From: Isochrysis galbana
Lineage: Eukaryota; Haptophyta; Isochrysidales; Isochrysidaceae
NCBI GenBank assembly: GCA_018136815.1
Contig: CM030944.1
Span: 2,953,834 to 3,017,833, forward strand
Reading direction: 5' to 3'
DNA length: 64,000 bases
The position numbers and the translations under genes were made by a program. Shown piece by piece: positions 34,742 to 46,723 of the stretch. Numbering within the stretch: the first letter of the stretch is position 1; each line of letters opens with the position of its first letter. The notes beneath the pieces were generated by a model that searched no databases, was not told the origin of the DNA, and worked only from the letters and a program-made list of their open reading frames with translations.

Positions 34742-35364
34742 GCACGTCGGCTAACAGTCTGACGAACCATGTACCAACGTGGTGAAGCATGTGAGTGCCC
34801 ATAGCCATAGACACAACCATGGCGCACCGCGTCTGTACCAGCGACAGCGTTAGATTTCAGGTTTCGCGAGGGATGCTTCACAACTTCCGCGCCATGTCCA
34901 TGGTACCGCATTTCAAACGTTGGATGGTCTATGCTGATGAGATGTGAGCATGGACCGATGGAGCGTAAGCATGGCGGTATGTATAGGGTTTAGGGGCATG
35001 GGGTATGGCCTTTCACGGATGGCGGATGGGTGATGCGTGCCTCACGGACGGATAATGGAAAGAGCGCGCGCGCGCGGCTCTCGTGGTTATCACCATCGGG
35101 CGTATAACCGTATTGTCGTTGTGCGAAATCCATATCCATATCGTTACTTCTTGCTAACGTTCACTCCATCCCCGCATCCCTCTCTCTTGTCGCTCTCGCT
35201 CTCATGCCTAAGGCCGCGACTCCCTCAGCCTTGCCCTGCCACCGCTAACCTCAGCCACCCCGGCCCTCCAACCTCCTCCGATACGCCTCCCTTGCGCCCT
35301 TTATTCCGGCTGCCTCTCGCCAAACGCCCGCCCCCGCGTAGTTCGTAGTTCGCTTGACCCGTTC
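34742..35364. other. Intergenic region, nothing recognised
   Basis: No coding or structural feature is supported between the DUF3293-like gene and the LINE-like tail. Confidence 0.5.
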
Positions 35365-35575
35365 AAAAAATCTTGGAGATGAAGATGCCCGCTACGCTAC
35401 TAATTACTCTCTCCTTAACCGGATTCCCGCTCGACATCGCCCTCGCCCCCACCTCTCTCCCCTTCCCGCTCCTCCCCCGTCCATTTTTGTTCGGTTTCGG
35501 GGGGTCGGCCCATGTACACTACTTTAGGACTAGCGTTGGGAGGCGGGGGGGCAGGCCTATTCGGTAGAAGAGGCG
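35365..35575 (-). mobile_element. LINE-like 3' tail
   Basis: Reverse copy of the shared 3' UTR: 'GGCCTGCC' start, the 'CCCCCCGAAACCGAA' block, and an oligo-T end (A6 on the plus strand near 35365). No ORF is attached. Confidence 0.6.
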
Positions 35576-35839
35576 CAACGAAGACTACCGGTACGATTTA
35601 AAGACAACGACTTCGCAGTGTTGGAACTACGTCATATTAGCATCCTAGAATTTTTATTGTGTCTAGACACCTAAAACAGTCGCTATCTAATAGATCCCCA
35701 GCTTGAAACCGAAAGACTCGAACGCGAAAAGCGATTTTTACGAATGTTGAAGACTACTACGGTCATTGACGTCCAACGACCCACGGGCAGATTCACACAC
35801 ATGTCACATACAGACTCATAGGGCGCCTAAGACCTAAGA

Positions 35840-36078
35840 CGCTCGACCCAGTGGATTGGGGCCCTACTCAGCATTCCCTACTACTTTGCCGCAGGGATCT
35901 ACCCGCGAGCGACGAAATCACGCTTGCTAACCTGGGCCGCACCCCTAGCTGATACCGAAGACAAAGGAATGATGGGGGGAAAGGGAGGAGGTGGAGCGAA
36001 GGGATGGAAGGGCGGAGGCGGTGAGGAAGTAGGAATACCTAGATACAGTAGGTGTTAGCCCTGAATCTTCAGATGCTT
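35840..36078 (+). mobile_element. LINE-like 3' tail
   Basis: Forward copy of the shared 3' UTR, ending 'CCCTGAATCTTCAGATGC' followed by T8 at about 36070-36078. It meets the next retroelement tail to tail. Confidence 0.65.
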
Positions 36079-36084
36079 TTTTTT

Positions 36085-36614
36085 CAGTCCCGACTTATCC
36101 TGTAAACAGGTGCGGGACTTACCGCATTTTCCTATTTTTCGGTGGGCGGAGCTCTTGCTCCGCCCACCCCCTTCTCCGCGCTCTCTCTCCCCTCTCCTGC
36201 GGCACGCGCGATGGCGCGCCTGCGGCAAGCCTGCAGCTGCCCCTGGCGACCCCTGGGGGCTCTTGGAGGCCACCTCCACGCTCAGGGGGCAGAGGAGGCT
36301 AGGGCTGCTGGGCCCTGGCCTCCCCTGCCTCTCCCTCGCTGGCGCTCCTGAACCTCAGGGGCCCCCATTCTGCACCTGTCTGCCTGTCGACCAGGGGGGG
36401 AGGGGGGTTGGAGCGATGGGCTGGCCACGACAGGCCAGGCAGGACGCGCGAGGCAGCCTGCCACGGGGAGAGAGTGGGTCAGCAGGGCAATCTGCTCCTG
36501 GCAAGCCATCACGCATGCCGGGAGCATGGGTGGTTCCTCCCCCATGGCAGGGGAGGAGTGGAGAGGGGGGGGGGCTCGTGCCCCCCCATGGGCGAACTAA
36601 GTATAAACTTAGTT
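36085..36614 (-). mobile_element. LINE-like 5' part with hairpin (copy 3)
   Basis: On the minus strand the hairpin AACTAAGTTTATACTTAGTT (36595-36614) is followed by ATGG and a GC-rich stretch. It continues through the 'GCGCGCCATCGCGCG' junction into the sequence that also occurs at 5735-5853. This copy shows what the split element at 5131-7131 looked like before the hAT insertion. Confidence 0.7.
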
Positions 36615-37121
36615 GTCTCGCAACCGGGAAAGAAAGGGCCGGGGGAGTGGGGAGTGGGGGTGTAGAAAGTAGAAAGTGTCCTGCGTTAAAGTAGTGGGTC
36701 GTTCCAGTCACCGCTCACGAAATGGATGCCGCTACCAGCACCAAGGACCAAGGTGCGCTATGCCGCCCTCACAGCCACACCAATCACGCCCGCCGCCCCC
36801 GCGCACCACGTCGAAATCGGCCGCTTGCGGCCCCCAGTGCCCAGTGTTGCGGTGATGAGTGATGACGTCGTCACGCCCCCAAGACGCGCCGTGAGGGGTT
36901 CGCGGGGGGGGGGGGGGGGGGGGGGGGGTTGCCGGGGCAGGGGGGGGGGGGCTGCGGAATCCTTGAACACCCAGGGGAGGTGGAAAATAGTGGTTAAAAG
37001 AGTGAGTGACCGGCTAATAAGCTAATAACCTTTACAAGAAAAATGGCTCGTCCACCTCTGCCCCACTAGCACACCCAGTCACAAGACTACTTTTAAAAAA
37101 GCGGCTTGTCCAGCTCGCGCG
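36615..37121. other. Intergenic region with long poly-G
   Basis: A G-run with few interruptions lies at about 36903-36951 and could form G-quadruplexes. Otherwise nothing is recognised. The HPAT-like gene follows. Confidence 0.55.
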
Positions 37122-39975
37122 ATGCGCTGCCGTCTCTGGCTCATCGCCGCCGCCGCGGTCGGCGCCATCCTGCTCAACGCGCACCTGCTGGGCTCGCGTG
37201 CGGCAGCGACACCCAGCGGCACTTCCCTCCTCTTCCACACCACCGCCCCGCACGCCGGCGAGAGGGACGCTGAGCGCCAGGACGCTGAAGCTGCTCGGCT
37301 GACGCTCCTCTCTCCTCTCTCGCACAAGGTGGTCAAGGCCGAGGCCGAGGTGGAGGCGGGGGCGCCGCCGAGCGCACACGCGGCCTCCTGCCCAGCCAGC
37401 CGCGCACCATACCATGTGCTGCTCACCGCCTCGTCGGGAGAATACCAACGGTGGCAGACGCGCGTCTTCTTCCATCACTACACGCGCCTCAAGGCGGAGT
37501 ACCCGTGCTCAGACATCGGTGGATTCACACGGCTGCTCACGCTCCCCGACTCGAAGAGGCGCGAGGAGGAGGACGCGGGTCTCTCAAAGGTGATGACGAC
37601 GCTGATCGCGCGCGAGCTCACCAAGGGCAAGGAAGATCTGGGATTCGTGGTGCTGAACCGGCCCACATCCATTGCAGCTGTCCTTGCGTCGGGCGAGCTG
37701 GAGGCGCGCCTGGCTCCGAAGGAGAGGCACATCTTCATCGTCGAGACAGATCACGTCCTCTTGAAGCCGCTGCCTAATCTTGTCGCGCGGGCCACAGGCG
37801 GAGAGGAGGCCGCCGCGTACCCCTTCCACTACATGAATCCAACGCGCGACGCCACTACGATCAATATCGTGCGACATTTTGCCGGCTCCGATGAGACTGC
37901 CAAGCTGGTGCAACAGGTGCGCCCCGCCCCACATGAGATGGCCCGCTCATGTCGCGCTCTCGGACTCAAAGTGTGCACTCGGCATCATCTTGCGCGTAGG
38001 TCGGTCCCTCGCCGCTGCTCATCTCGCTGGGTGCTCTGAAACGCGTGAGTGCAGGGTGGACAAATGTCTCCTTTGCGATGAAGCGCGACCCCGATGCCGA
38101 CGCCGAATTCAACTGGATGCTGGAGATGTGGGGATACTCGGTGCGGTTCAAGTCGCTTGGCATAAGTCGCCCAGACTGCGCGATGGTAGCGTGCGCCTTG
38201 TAATCATGGAACTCTGTCCACTTGGGAGAGATCTGCCACCTCGTCCGGCGTAGGCCATCACGAACCTCACCACATGTTCACTCCTTGGATCAGGTGGCTG
38301 CTGCGCGCGTCCGGCTGAAGCACATTGTCTTCGAGCCGATGCAGATTGAGCCATCGTCGCAATTCGGGTTGCGCATGACGCCGGAGGCTTCGTGGCCACG
38401 CTGGTACGATGCGGGTGGGGAGCCCACTCACCACATTCTGCACTACACATTCTCGCACGAGTATTCGCGCGAGGGCGTGCCAATGATCGACAACAAGTTT
38501 GGCGAGTGGCGTTTCGACAAGCGCCCATACCAAAAGGGCGTGCCCCGCACTCTTCCACCGCCGCCCCGGTGCGCTGCCGAGGCGGCATGGACGCTCTGGA
38601 GCAAACTCAACCAAACAATGGCGGCGGCGCCGCCGGGACCCGACTACTGGGAAGACGCACCGCTAGCGAGGCCTACAGCACCTTACATCGCTGAGCGGAC
38701 GTGGGGCTTACGGGCGAGTGAAGCCGCAGTTCGCCTCGTGGGTACGGGCCCTTGGAAGTGGGACAGCTCGGGCGATCTCTACTTCTTGCGGGGCGGGTGG
38801 GCGCTGACCCCGTGGGGGACCGCGCGCTGGGGTGCCGCTGCCGCTGCAGATCCTGATTTGCCACAGGGTGCGCAGCTTGTGCTTTTCCTGTGTGGCGTCG
38901 AGCGATGGACGCATTCTATTCGGCTCGAGGAGGGCGCCAACGGCGCCACGATTCACTTCGAAGGGCGCCCGCCGCCACCCGCCGCGGGTGACACGCGCGC
39001 CAGCGCCATGGGCAGCCACAGCCCCAACGAGCGGAGCCAGGCCCGGCTGAATCGAACTTTGCCACCCGTGCCGACATCGGGAAGTGCCGAAGCGGCCGAC
39101 ATCAGCTCTGCCCTCGCCGCTGACGACGACGCGCGCAGCAACGCGGACTCAGATGTCGATTCATTGCGCCGGCGTCTTCTCGGCACCGGGCCGTGGGAGC
39201 GTGGCCCATTTGCGGCCATCGGTCCACTGGTATTCTTGCGTGGTGGGTTGGCCTACAATGTGTTGCGCCACCGGCGCGGCACATGGAGCGTGGCTGCATC
39301 AGGCGAGGGCGGGTTGGCGGAGGTCCAGATCCGGATGAATGGCGACGATGGGGCGCCGGGAATCACGCACATCCTTGAGCTGTCGTGCTGGCGCATGCGC
39401 CGGAAGGGCAGTATTGACGAATTCACCGATTTCGTGTGGAAAGCCCCGGCTCGGCGTTGTTTCTCTAGCTGCTCTGACCGGACCGCACCCGCCACGGAGG
39501 CAGCCATCAGAGCGTCGCCGCTCGGACGCGTTGTGATGGGCGCCGTCTGGTCGTGGGGCTACAATAGCGAGGGCGTGCGCTTCGTGATCGACAAGGGTGA
39601 GGGCGTCTTCATTTCGCCGTGGGGGCACGGCCGGTGGGGCTTTGTGAGCTCTAGGGATGATGTCATCTTCGTTGACTTTGTACAAGAGATCCACATGCTT
39701 CGTGAGTGCACCCCGTGGCCTATGTGTCTGCGGCCTTTCAGAACCTAAACGGACTCCACTCACCATGCACATTTTGGCCTCTCGCCAGCCATGCCAGCGC
39801 AAGTGGGAACTGTTGCACGCTGGCTGAGCCCTCCCTGCCCTTGCCCTCAGGATTTGAGAGGGGGGAGGCACGTTTCGTCTCAACGCGGTGCAAGGATGGC
39901 GACACGGTTAGCGGGCGCCCCTTGCGCGCCGAGCCGGGTGGCGGCGTGCTCCCGGCTGGGTGGTACAAGTGGTAG
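37122..39975 (+). CDS. Hydroxyproline O-arabinosyltransferase-like protein with C-terminal repeat module
   Basis: Four exons (37122-37916, 38000-38140, 38294-39701, 39851-39975) give about 822 aa with GT-AG introns. The N-terminus is a signal anchor. Residues about 95-440 match plant HPAT (GT95): HVLLTASSGEYQRWQ, GGFTRLL, VVLNRP, IVETDHVLLKPLPN, VSFAMKRDP, FNWMLEMWGYSVA, ILHYTFSHEY and GEWRFDKRPY. HPATs add arabinose to hydroxyproline in secreted glycoproteins, in the Golgi. The C-terminal half holds three copies of a module beginning GTGPWKW, GTGPWER and GAVWSWG, each with an F(L/I)-G-W/G pattern and separated by Pro/Ser-rich linkers; I know no name for it. Without the last splice the frame would stop at 39748, but the donor there is a strong GTGAGT. 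Confidence 0.85.
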
Positions 39976-40569
39976 TGGTGGTGTGGTGGCGACGTTACGG
40001 GCACGAACCGTCGCGTGATGCGTGAGTTTGGGCGGGAGCGTGGCTCCACGCAGTCGCGCATCACTTTCTCAGCTGCAGCTGTGCAGGCGAGCAGCAGCTT
40101 ACAGTTTAGCGAGAGGCATCCCGCAGCCCAAAATTTTGATTGAACTATTCCGTACATTATGAGCTGTTATCGGCTGTTATTGTACGTGGGATATGTATCC
40201 AGTAATGTGGTGCTGAAGGCCGCAAAAAAGCGCTCGAACAACGAACAACAAAAGCGGTGATGCCAGCTATGCTTCCGCCTACTGCGGGCCTGACCAAAGC
40301 CTTGCCTACCCGGCCTTCCACACACGCACGCACATGTTGCTCCAAGAGAATCCATCACCAGGCCCCTCACACATTTTGCAGTGGTTGGGTGATAATAAGT
40401 GTATCTGACTCCACCCATAGCTTCCTCCAAGCTTTGCACCCACCACTCCTCACGGACCTCCATTCCACAACTGCGCCCCCTTGCCTCCCCAAAGCGATAG
40501 GCAGAAACCATTGTGCGGCCCAACCCCAGAACCCTCCGTGCACAATGTACCTACCCGCCAGTCAGTTCG
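39976..40569. other. Intergenic region, nothing recognised
   Basis: Convergent gap between the HPAT-like gene and the ATP-grasp gene. No terminator or repeat stands out. Confidence 0.5.
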
Positions 40570-42337
40570 TTACGTGGCTGCGACGCGCGCTTGCTGCTGC
40601 GCCGATGGTTGCAGGGCTCCTAAAGTGTGCAATTTCTCGAAAAATGCTCGAGCGCGTGGACGCGGCACGTCGCAAGCGAGATCAGCGCCGACGCGAGTGT
40701 TGATCTCGAAGATGCACATGGCGCCCTTACCGCCCCTGATGGCGAGGGTCGGGAGATCAGGTCAAGGATGCAGTGGGGTACGGCGAATGCAGGCAGCCCG
40801 CATCGAGTGTGCAACGAGCAACACTGTTGGACTAGCACTTGCAATAGCACGATGCACATGGGCGTCTCACCGTAACTTGTAGTTGAAGTTACAAATACCA
40901 GAGAACCCCAACAAGAATGTTTCCATCACACTGAGCAGATGTCGAGGAACCGTGCCGCCCGAGTCGCGCGATAGCTCCTGGACGCTAGGCCATACATACT
41001 CTTTCCGATCGTAGACGTATCTGCGCAAAGGATTAAGCGTACCCGGCGAGGTTAGCAAAGGGTGGGCTGCACATTGGCAAGAGGCGCTCAACACGGCATA
41101 CCCACAGTGCATATCCCATCAGTCTGCAGTCGTCATTCCCGCGCAAGACGTCCAGCCACCCGCCCTAGTCTCACTTTGTCTCAATCACATCCACAAGCGC
41201 CCCGTCATTGACCAAAAGAGAGACAGAGTACTCGGTCGTGCCTGGGATGAGCTCCTGCAATAACCACTCGTCATTCAGCTCAGGTGTCACCTGAATGAGA
41301 GCAGGCAACATCAGTCTATCCGAGCGAGCAGCGGCGTCAAGTCCAGAAGCTCGCGATATCTTGCTCTAACACAATGTGGCGGTCACGCGCAGGCTTGATC
41401 CCCGATAAGACCCCACTACAGTGTCTGCGCACTCCACTGACATATAGCTATGACCACCAGAAGGCCGCCCTTGTGCGTTGCGTGCGCTCCACCGAAACCG
41501 CCCCTGACTCGTGGCGCGTGGCCCCGTGCCGCGATGTGCTTCGGTCTCCGTTGCTTTCACCTTCTGAATGTCTTCTCTGCACCGAACGATGAAGACATTT
41601 TTGCCATGATTCCCCTCTGAGCCCTTGAGCACCGCTGGATAGACAGCCTCGTCTGTTGGGAGATGGTGTGCACAGGCAGCTGAGCGACACGCGCAGCCCG
41701 AGTCGTTAAATAGACAGGCCGACAATTAGGAAGCGGGTGCAGGCACGCCGCCGCCCCGGTGCGCACGACGCACCCAAGCTCGGATAGTGCACGGGCAGGT
41801 ATTCCAGCATTCCAATCTGCAAGGGGATGGATGGCATGCAAGCGGTGGGCAGCGCAGTGTCGGTAAGGCGTCGTGGTCAAGTATGCGCGGCCACGCGGCG
41901 TCTTAGCGAGCGGTTCCAGGCACCTGCTCGGCGAACTCGCGCAGCCTCCGCTTGTTGGAGAGCTTACTGACGAGGTGCGGGTCGCACGTAAGCGTCTTCC
42001 AGCCGGCCGCGGCGAGCTGCGGCTGTATCTGTGCGATGCGCACTGCCATCTCATCGGAGGAGGGTAGAATCCAGCAGGGGTGTGGCGCAGCTGGCGGCGG
42101 CAGCTCTCCCGCGTACTTGAGCGTGTTGAGCGCTGAGCAGCCCATCTTCCACAAGAAGCGGTGCCATCCGTTTGGCGGAACGACGTGGAATTGCGCTCTC
42201 TCGAATGAGTGTACGTCTCCGTGGGCCGGTCCGGCGACGAAGCGGTGTACGGCGGAGCGTTTGCGCGGCGAGCGGCGCGGACGAGACGCCCGCCGCTCCG
42301 AGACGCCCTCGAGCGGCCGCTTGCTCCCCCGGCCCAT
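40570..42337 (-). CDS. ATP-grasp domain protein
   Basis: Five exons join in frame to 326 aa: 42337-41908, 41679-41561, 41290-41175, 41020-40871 and 40735-40570. Three introns are GT-AG; the first (41907-41680) has a GC donor. Motifs follow the ATP-grasp order: KLSNKRRLREFAEQVPGT, VYPAVLKGSEGNHGKNVFIV (nucleotide-binding Lys and Gly loop), LLQELIPGTTEYSVSLLV, FSGICNFNYKL and the metal-site IFEINTRVGADL. ATP-grasp enzymes ligate a carboxylate to an amine or thiol through an acylphosphate; the substrates here are unknown. I chose the Met at 42337 because upstream sequence is a CT repeat, so the N-terminus may be incomplete. Confidence 0.82.
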
Positions 42338-43479
42338 CGAGGCCGACCCTCTGGTGGGACTCTCGAGAAGGGGATAGAGGGGGGGGAAGAGAGGGAGGGA
42401 GAAGGAGAAGAGAGGGAGACTGGAAGAGGGGGGAGAGACGAGAGAGAGTAATGAAGAGGGGAATAATATAAGAGGGAGGAAAGTGGGAGAAGGATGTGCG
42501 AGAGAGAGAGTCTGAGGAAGTAGGGAAAAGAAGAGCGAGGAAGAGGAAAAGGGGGAAAAAGAGGAAACGAAGAGCGATGCGAGAGAAGAAGAGAGAGAGA
42601 CGGAGAGGAATAGGAGGAAGAGACCCATGTGAATATACCCCCCGGGGGGAAAGAGGCTGTTGTATTTAGAAGAGAGGTGGTGAAAAGAGGGAAGAAGAGA
42701 CAGATGACTCCTAAAGTAGAGAGTATGGATCCAAAGAGAGAGAGAATAAGAGGCGAGAGAGAGAGGGTGCGCGGGACGACGGGCGCAACCTGCCGGCGGA
42801 CGGGTAGCACTGCTAGAGCTCTACTTACTACTTACTTACTCCTTCCCCCACCCACTTGGCCCCGGCCAGCTTGTCGCGAATTTTGTTTTTCAAAATATGG
42901 GTTAGCTCGAGGTGAACTCCGCCGTCCGCCGCTTGCCGCCCCTTGTTCACGTTTCCGTGTATGCGCTTTCTACGGGTAACTGGAGCCTTGAACGGCTCCG
43001 TCTGCTGCTCGCCGCCCTTGCTTCACGTAGAACGTGTGTGCCTCATCTCTGTCGCATTCGCGAATCGACACTCGTTAGGCTTCTCTTCGTCGTCCGGCAT
43101 TTATCGTGCTATAATTCTCTGCTTTCTCTCGTTCTCGGTCAAAAGCTTCGCTTGGATGCATGGGATCGCGGGTTGTGGAGCGCCCTCTCTCTTTCTCTCG
43201 AAAGAGAAGGGAAGTTTCCCCACCTTTCTTCCTCCCAGGCGCCTCGCAAATAGGTTTAATTTGCTATCTTCCCTGCGCTTCTTTATCTGCTTCTGGGGGC
43301 AATCAGGTTTAATTTGCAATCTCATCGCATCTTCCCCTTAGGCACATCGCACTTCTCTCGTCTTATTCGGTAGGTCTCTTGGAATCCTGCGTAGCAAGAT
43401 TGCCTCTCGTTTCCGTTATGGTGCGATTCCCGTTCCAGACAGGATCGCCGACAGATCGCCCTTTGGTCGTCGTCCGCCC
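42338..43479. other. Pyrimidine/purine tract and intergenic region
   Basis: 42360-42620 is GA-rich on the plus strand. A block at about 43052-43115 ('GTCGCATTCGCGAATCGACA' and following 'TTAGGCTTCTCTTC') recurs at about 48800-48862, so it is a short dispersed repeat. No gene is recognised. Confidence 0.5.
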
Positions 43480-43770
43480 AGCATGGGCCTGCCCTCGAGC
43501 TGACTCCCCCCCCTCCCCTGGTCGCCAGGCAGACAGAGGCCACCGGGAGGCTCCAAGGGCCAGCGTGGCAAGCGTGGGAGAGGCAGGGGGGGCCAGGGGC
43601 TGAGCCCCAGCCTCCACTGCCCCCTGAGCTGCCCTTGCTGGCCCTCAGGGAGCTCCCAAAGGCCCTCTGAGAGCAAGCCGTGGCGCGCCGCATGGCGACG
43701 CGCCGCAGGGAGAGGGGTGGAGGAGAATGGAGAGAGGGAGAGGGGGGGAATTGCACCCCCCCCGATGGAG
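43480..43770 (+). mobile_element. LINE-like 5' region fragment, forward copy
   Basis: A GC-rich stretch with 'GGTCGCCAGGCAGACAG' and 'GCCCCCTGAGCTG' blocks resembles the GC-rich part of the copies at 6737-7131 and 36085-36614 in the opposite orientation. The hairpin end is not included. Confidence 0.5.
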
Positions 43771-43944
43771 TGCGGTAAGAAACGGGCCCCGTTTGCGTTA
43801 GCAAACGGGCGAAGGGGGGCGGCTGGCGACAGGAGGGAGAGAGGAAGGGAGTGGCTCAAGACGTACCTGTGGCAGGTATCGAGGGGCGCAGTCATTTATT
43901 TCTTCGAGGACTGCTCGCGGCGCGAGCTGTAAGGGCCGTTCTGC

Positions 43945-44220
43945 TTCTCGACGAGAGCCCCCCCCCCCCCCCCGGTGTTTTTCCCCGGTGGGTCGCCCGA
44001 CGTAGGTCGGTCCGCCCCACTGGGTTTTCCCCCATTGTAACTTGTGGGGAGTTATAATGGGAGCCGGGGGTTTGCGAGGGGGGAGATTTGTAGGGATGCA
44101 TATGTATGTGTATGTGTCTGCACCATCACTCCAAGGCGTGCGGGCAAGTGCGCTGAGGGGTGTCGTGATAGTACCGGGCTAGTGGGAGTAGTGGTACTAA
44201 CGCTCAGTTGTTTTATTATA
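43945..44220 (-). repeat. Dispersed repeat E (reverse copy)
   Basis: On the minus strand this runs from 'CAACTGAGCGTTAGTACCAC' to 'GGGGGCTCTCGTCGA'. The same order is found at 61826-62112 (plus), and part of it again, inverted, at 62386-62537. It contains no ORF. Confidence 0.75.
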
Positions 44221-44221
44221 T

Positions 44222-44628
44222 GGCCATGGCGCGCGCCTGCGGCCCCTCTTCAGGTCCCCAGGAGGCCTGCAGGGGGCCTGGGAGCACAGCTCAGGGGGCA
44301 GGTGAGGCTGGGGCATGGCCCTGGCCCCTCCTGCCTCTCCCTCGCTGGCTCTCGTGCCCCTGCCGGTCGACTGGAGCTGGCTGGGGGGTCCTGATCAGGG
44401 GGGCCCAGGGGGAGGAGGGGTTGGTCAGAGCGACAAGCAGGCCAGCGCGGGCCAGGGCGTGCAATCTGTGCCCAGCTCTCTGGGAGAGTCTGGGCAGTCT
44501 GGGTGCGTCTCCACTGCATGCCAAGAGGCAGCGCAGGGGGGTGGATGGTTCTCGCCCCCCATGAGGGGAGTCGAGAGAGTGGGGGGGGCGCGAGGCCCCC
44601 CTCCATGGCGACCAATCATAAGATTAGT
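44222..44628 (-). mobile_element. LINE-like 5' region with hairpin (copy 4)
   Basis: On the minus strand the hairpin at 44611-44628 (7-bp stem, TTAT loop, one wobble pair) is followed by GCC ATGG and GC-rich sequence like the other family members. At its other end it directly abuts dispersed repeat E. Confidence 0.6.
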
Positions 44629-44639
44629 AGCTCACGCAG

Positions 44640-45859
44640 CTCGATAGGAATGCGCACGGCGAAGGTGCCCTTGTGCCCTTCGACCTAGCCGGAATAGTCA
44701 CCGGCTCCTGGGTGTAGAGAGCGAACTCCTTCGAGGCTTCGAGGCGGTACAGTTACGCACAGGAATAAGGAAGGAATCTTTCGAAAACCCTTAAGTGAGT
44801 TGATGAAGACCGAAGTAAAACAGCGCAACAGCGCCACGATATAATCCAACGGCCAACACCTGAGGGGGAATCAGGGTCACACAAGGGGGTGGTTCCTTGC
44901 ACCGGCGATACCTGAACACTCGCCTCACGTTTCTCAAAGGGAACCGCGAACGCGCGAACGCACGAAGCTCGAAGGTGAATCAGGCACTTGTGTGTCAAAG
45001 GTGGCCCATTCAACTCGCTGGCACCTGTACGTCTCATCGGCCAATGGAATCGTTATGGCCCTCTAGTTCTCGCACTGTCAGAGGCCGCGTCTCCAGCGCT
45101 TCTTCTAGCGCCGCATCCCTAACCGCAGTGCGGTCTTGATGCATGCTGCCGTGGCTTCCTGTGCGAACATCCGGTCCCCCTCCTCCTCGGCCTCGAAGAA
45201 GCAGCGGAGCGGCAGACACTATCCAATAAAAGAATACAGCGGAGTGGCTATTGAGTTACCATGGCTACCACAGACCCCCCGGAGATCGCGCACGAGGAAG
45301 ACTCCCGCCGGTGCGCGGACGCGCTGTTCATGACGATGTTGCTCGTGGCGATGTCAGCCTGAACGAAGGGGTCCGATTTACCTGACGTTTTTTGACGTTA
45401 AAGATCTCGTGAAATAATCTTTTTCCAGTCTTCATTACTGATACTTGAGTGGTCGTCAGTCTTCTGCGTAGACGGTTTAGGCTGCCCTTTATGCTTTCCC
45501 TTTGTGAATAATCTTATTATGAAATTGCGTTCAGTGTTGTTGTGTTATTTATCCGGATTGGGGCGACCAAGAATGCGTTTGCATAACTCATGATACATAA
45601 TCGATCGGGAGGTGGTTTTACACATTCTGTACATTTTTAGTTGAGAGTGTAGGAGAGCAAACGCCCTTCGCCTTCGCCTCCGCCATGGTCTCGGCTGCTT
45701 TGTGGCACCGAGGAAGAAGGGTATACTTGCACAAGGACAGGCTGTCCCAATCAACCTGGCGTTCTCCCCAACTGTACTTTCACCTACATCGAGCTTTTGG
45801 CGGGAACATGTGAGGACCAATGTAGAAAAGAACGAGGAAGGTTACGAGAAGGCCGCCTG
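44640..45859. other. Intergenic region, no gene supported
   Basis: A 33-codon frame at 45260-45361 (starting MATTDPPEIAHEED, ending with a hydrophobic tail) reads like protein but has no support from splice sites or a domain. Nothing else is seen. Confidence 0.35.
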
Positions 45860-46040
45860 GGGCACCCTTCGGTGGGTGTAGGTGATTGAAGGCTTTTCCA
45901 TGCGGTGGGGGTGATGGCGATTGAACGCGTTTCCCACGTGTAGGCTGATGGTGATTGATGATTGAACGCTTTTCTATGCTGTGGGTGATGGTGATTGAGC
46001 GCTTTTCTATGCTGTGGGTGATGGTGATTGAGCGCTTCTC
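45860..46040 (-). repeat. Minisatellite, about 33-bp unit, copy 3 of 3
   Basis: At least four units around 'GGTGATTGAGCGCTTTTCTA' lie in tandem; the last two are almost identical. The array is followed by 'AAACAAAAAGGTCGATCGCG', a block found again at about 59537-59556 and, diverged, near 22585. Confidence 0.85.
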
Positions 46041-46198
46041 GCCTGCAGACGATTTCTAAAACAAAAAGGTCGATCGCGGATGCGACACTAACACATGGAT
46101 GGTGGCGATGGGAACAGGGGCTTGCTGGCATGGAAGAGAGCCCCTCGTGAGCCTAGCATGGGTTGGCTAACCCCCCCCCACCAATAACATATACTAAT

Positions 46199-46390
46199 CC
46201 TAGATGGGAAATACGTATTTACCGTATTTGGCCAGAGGCCAAATACATATGTATTTGGCTGTATTTGAAGCGCGTCCTGGGTTGTGGGTTGTAGGCCTCG
46301 AATGTATTTGAAACGTATTTGGCCGGAGGCCAAATACATATGTAGCTTTGGCTGTATTTGCAGGACCCAGCACCGTATTTCCCATCTAGG
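46199..46390 (-). mobile_element. MITE, 192 bp, with 8-bp target duplication (copy 2)
   Basis: Perfect 17-bp inverted ends CCTAGATGGGAAATACG. It is flanked by the direct repeat ATACTAAT at 46191-46198 and 46391-46398. The interior matches copy 1 (14188-14375) in reverse. The 8-bp duplication suggests mobilisation by a hAT-type transposase. Confidence 0.9.
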
Positions 46391-46401
46391 ATACTAATAC
46401 C

Positions 46402-46448
<47 letters not shown>

Positions 46449-46461
46449 GAAGAAGAAGAAG
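46402..46461. repeat. (AAT)n / (AAG)n microsatellite
   Basis: About 16 AAT units are followed by four AAG units, next to the MITE's right target duplication. Confidence 0.95.
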
Positions 46462-46723
46462 AGCATGTAAAGGCCGCAAAGCTGCACAGTGGCATTTGTT
46501 TCCTAAAGCGAAGGGCAGAGGCAAGAGTGATGAGCGTTCGCATTGCATCAAGCATTTGCCTACAATTCAAATTTCGTGATGATGCTTGAAAGAGGCGGAG
46601 ACGACGACGATTTGATGCCGTGTCAAACGCGCCAGGCGTTTGGTCATTGCCTGCTCCCGTGGGTGGGTGCCGTCCAGATTGATGGAAATAGTGGTCCCGA
46701 GTGGTGGTATCGGCACTCGTGCC

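Noticed and set aside
39702..39748. Unspliced end of the HPAT-like protein at 39748
   Set aside because: A strong GTGAGT donor at 39702 and an in-phase acceptor at 39851 give a longer, more coherent tail. I keep the spliced model but note the alternative.
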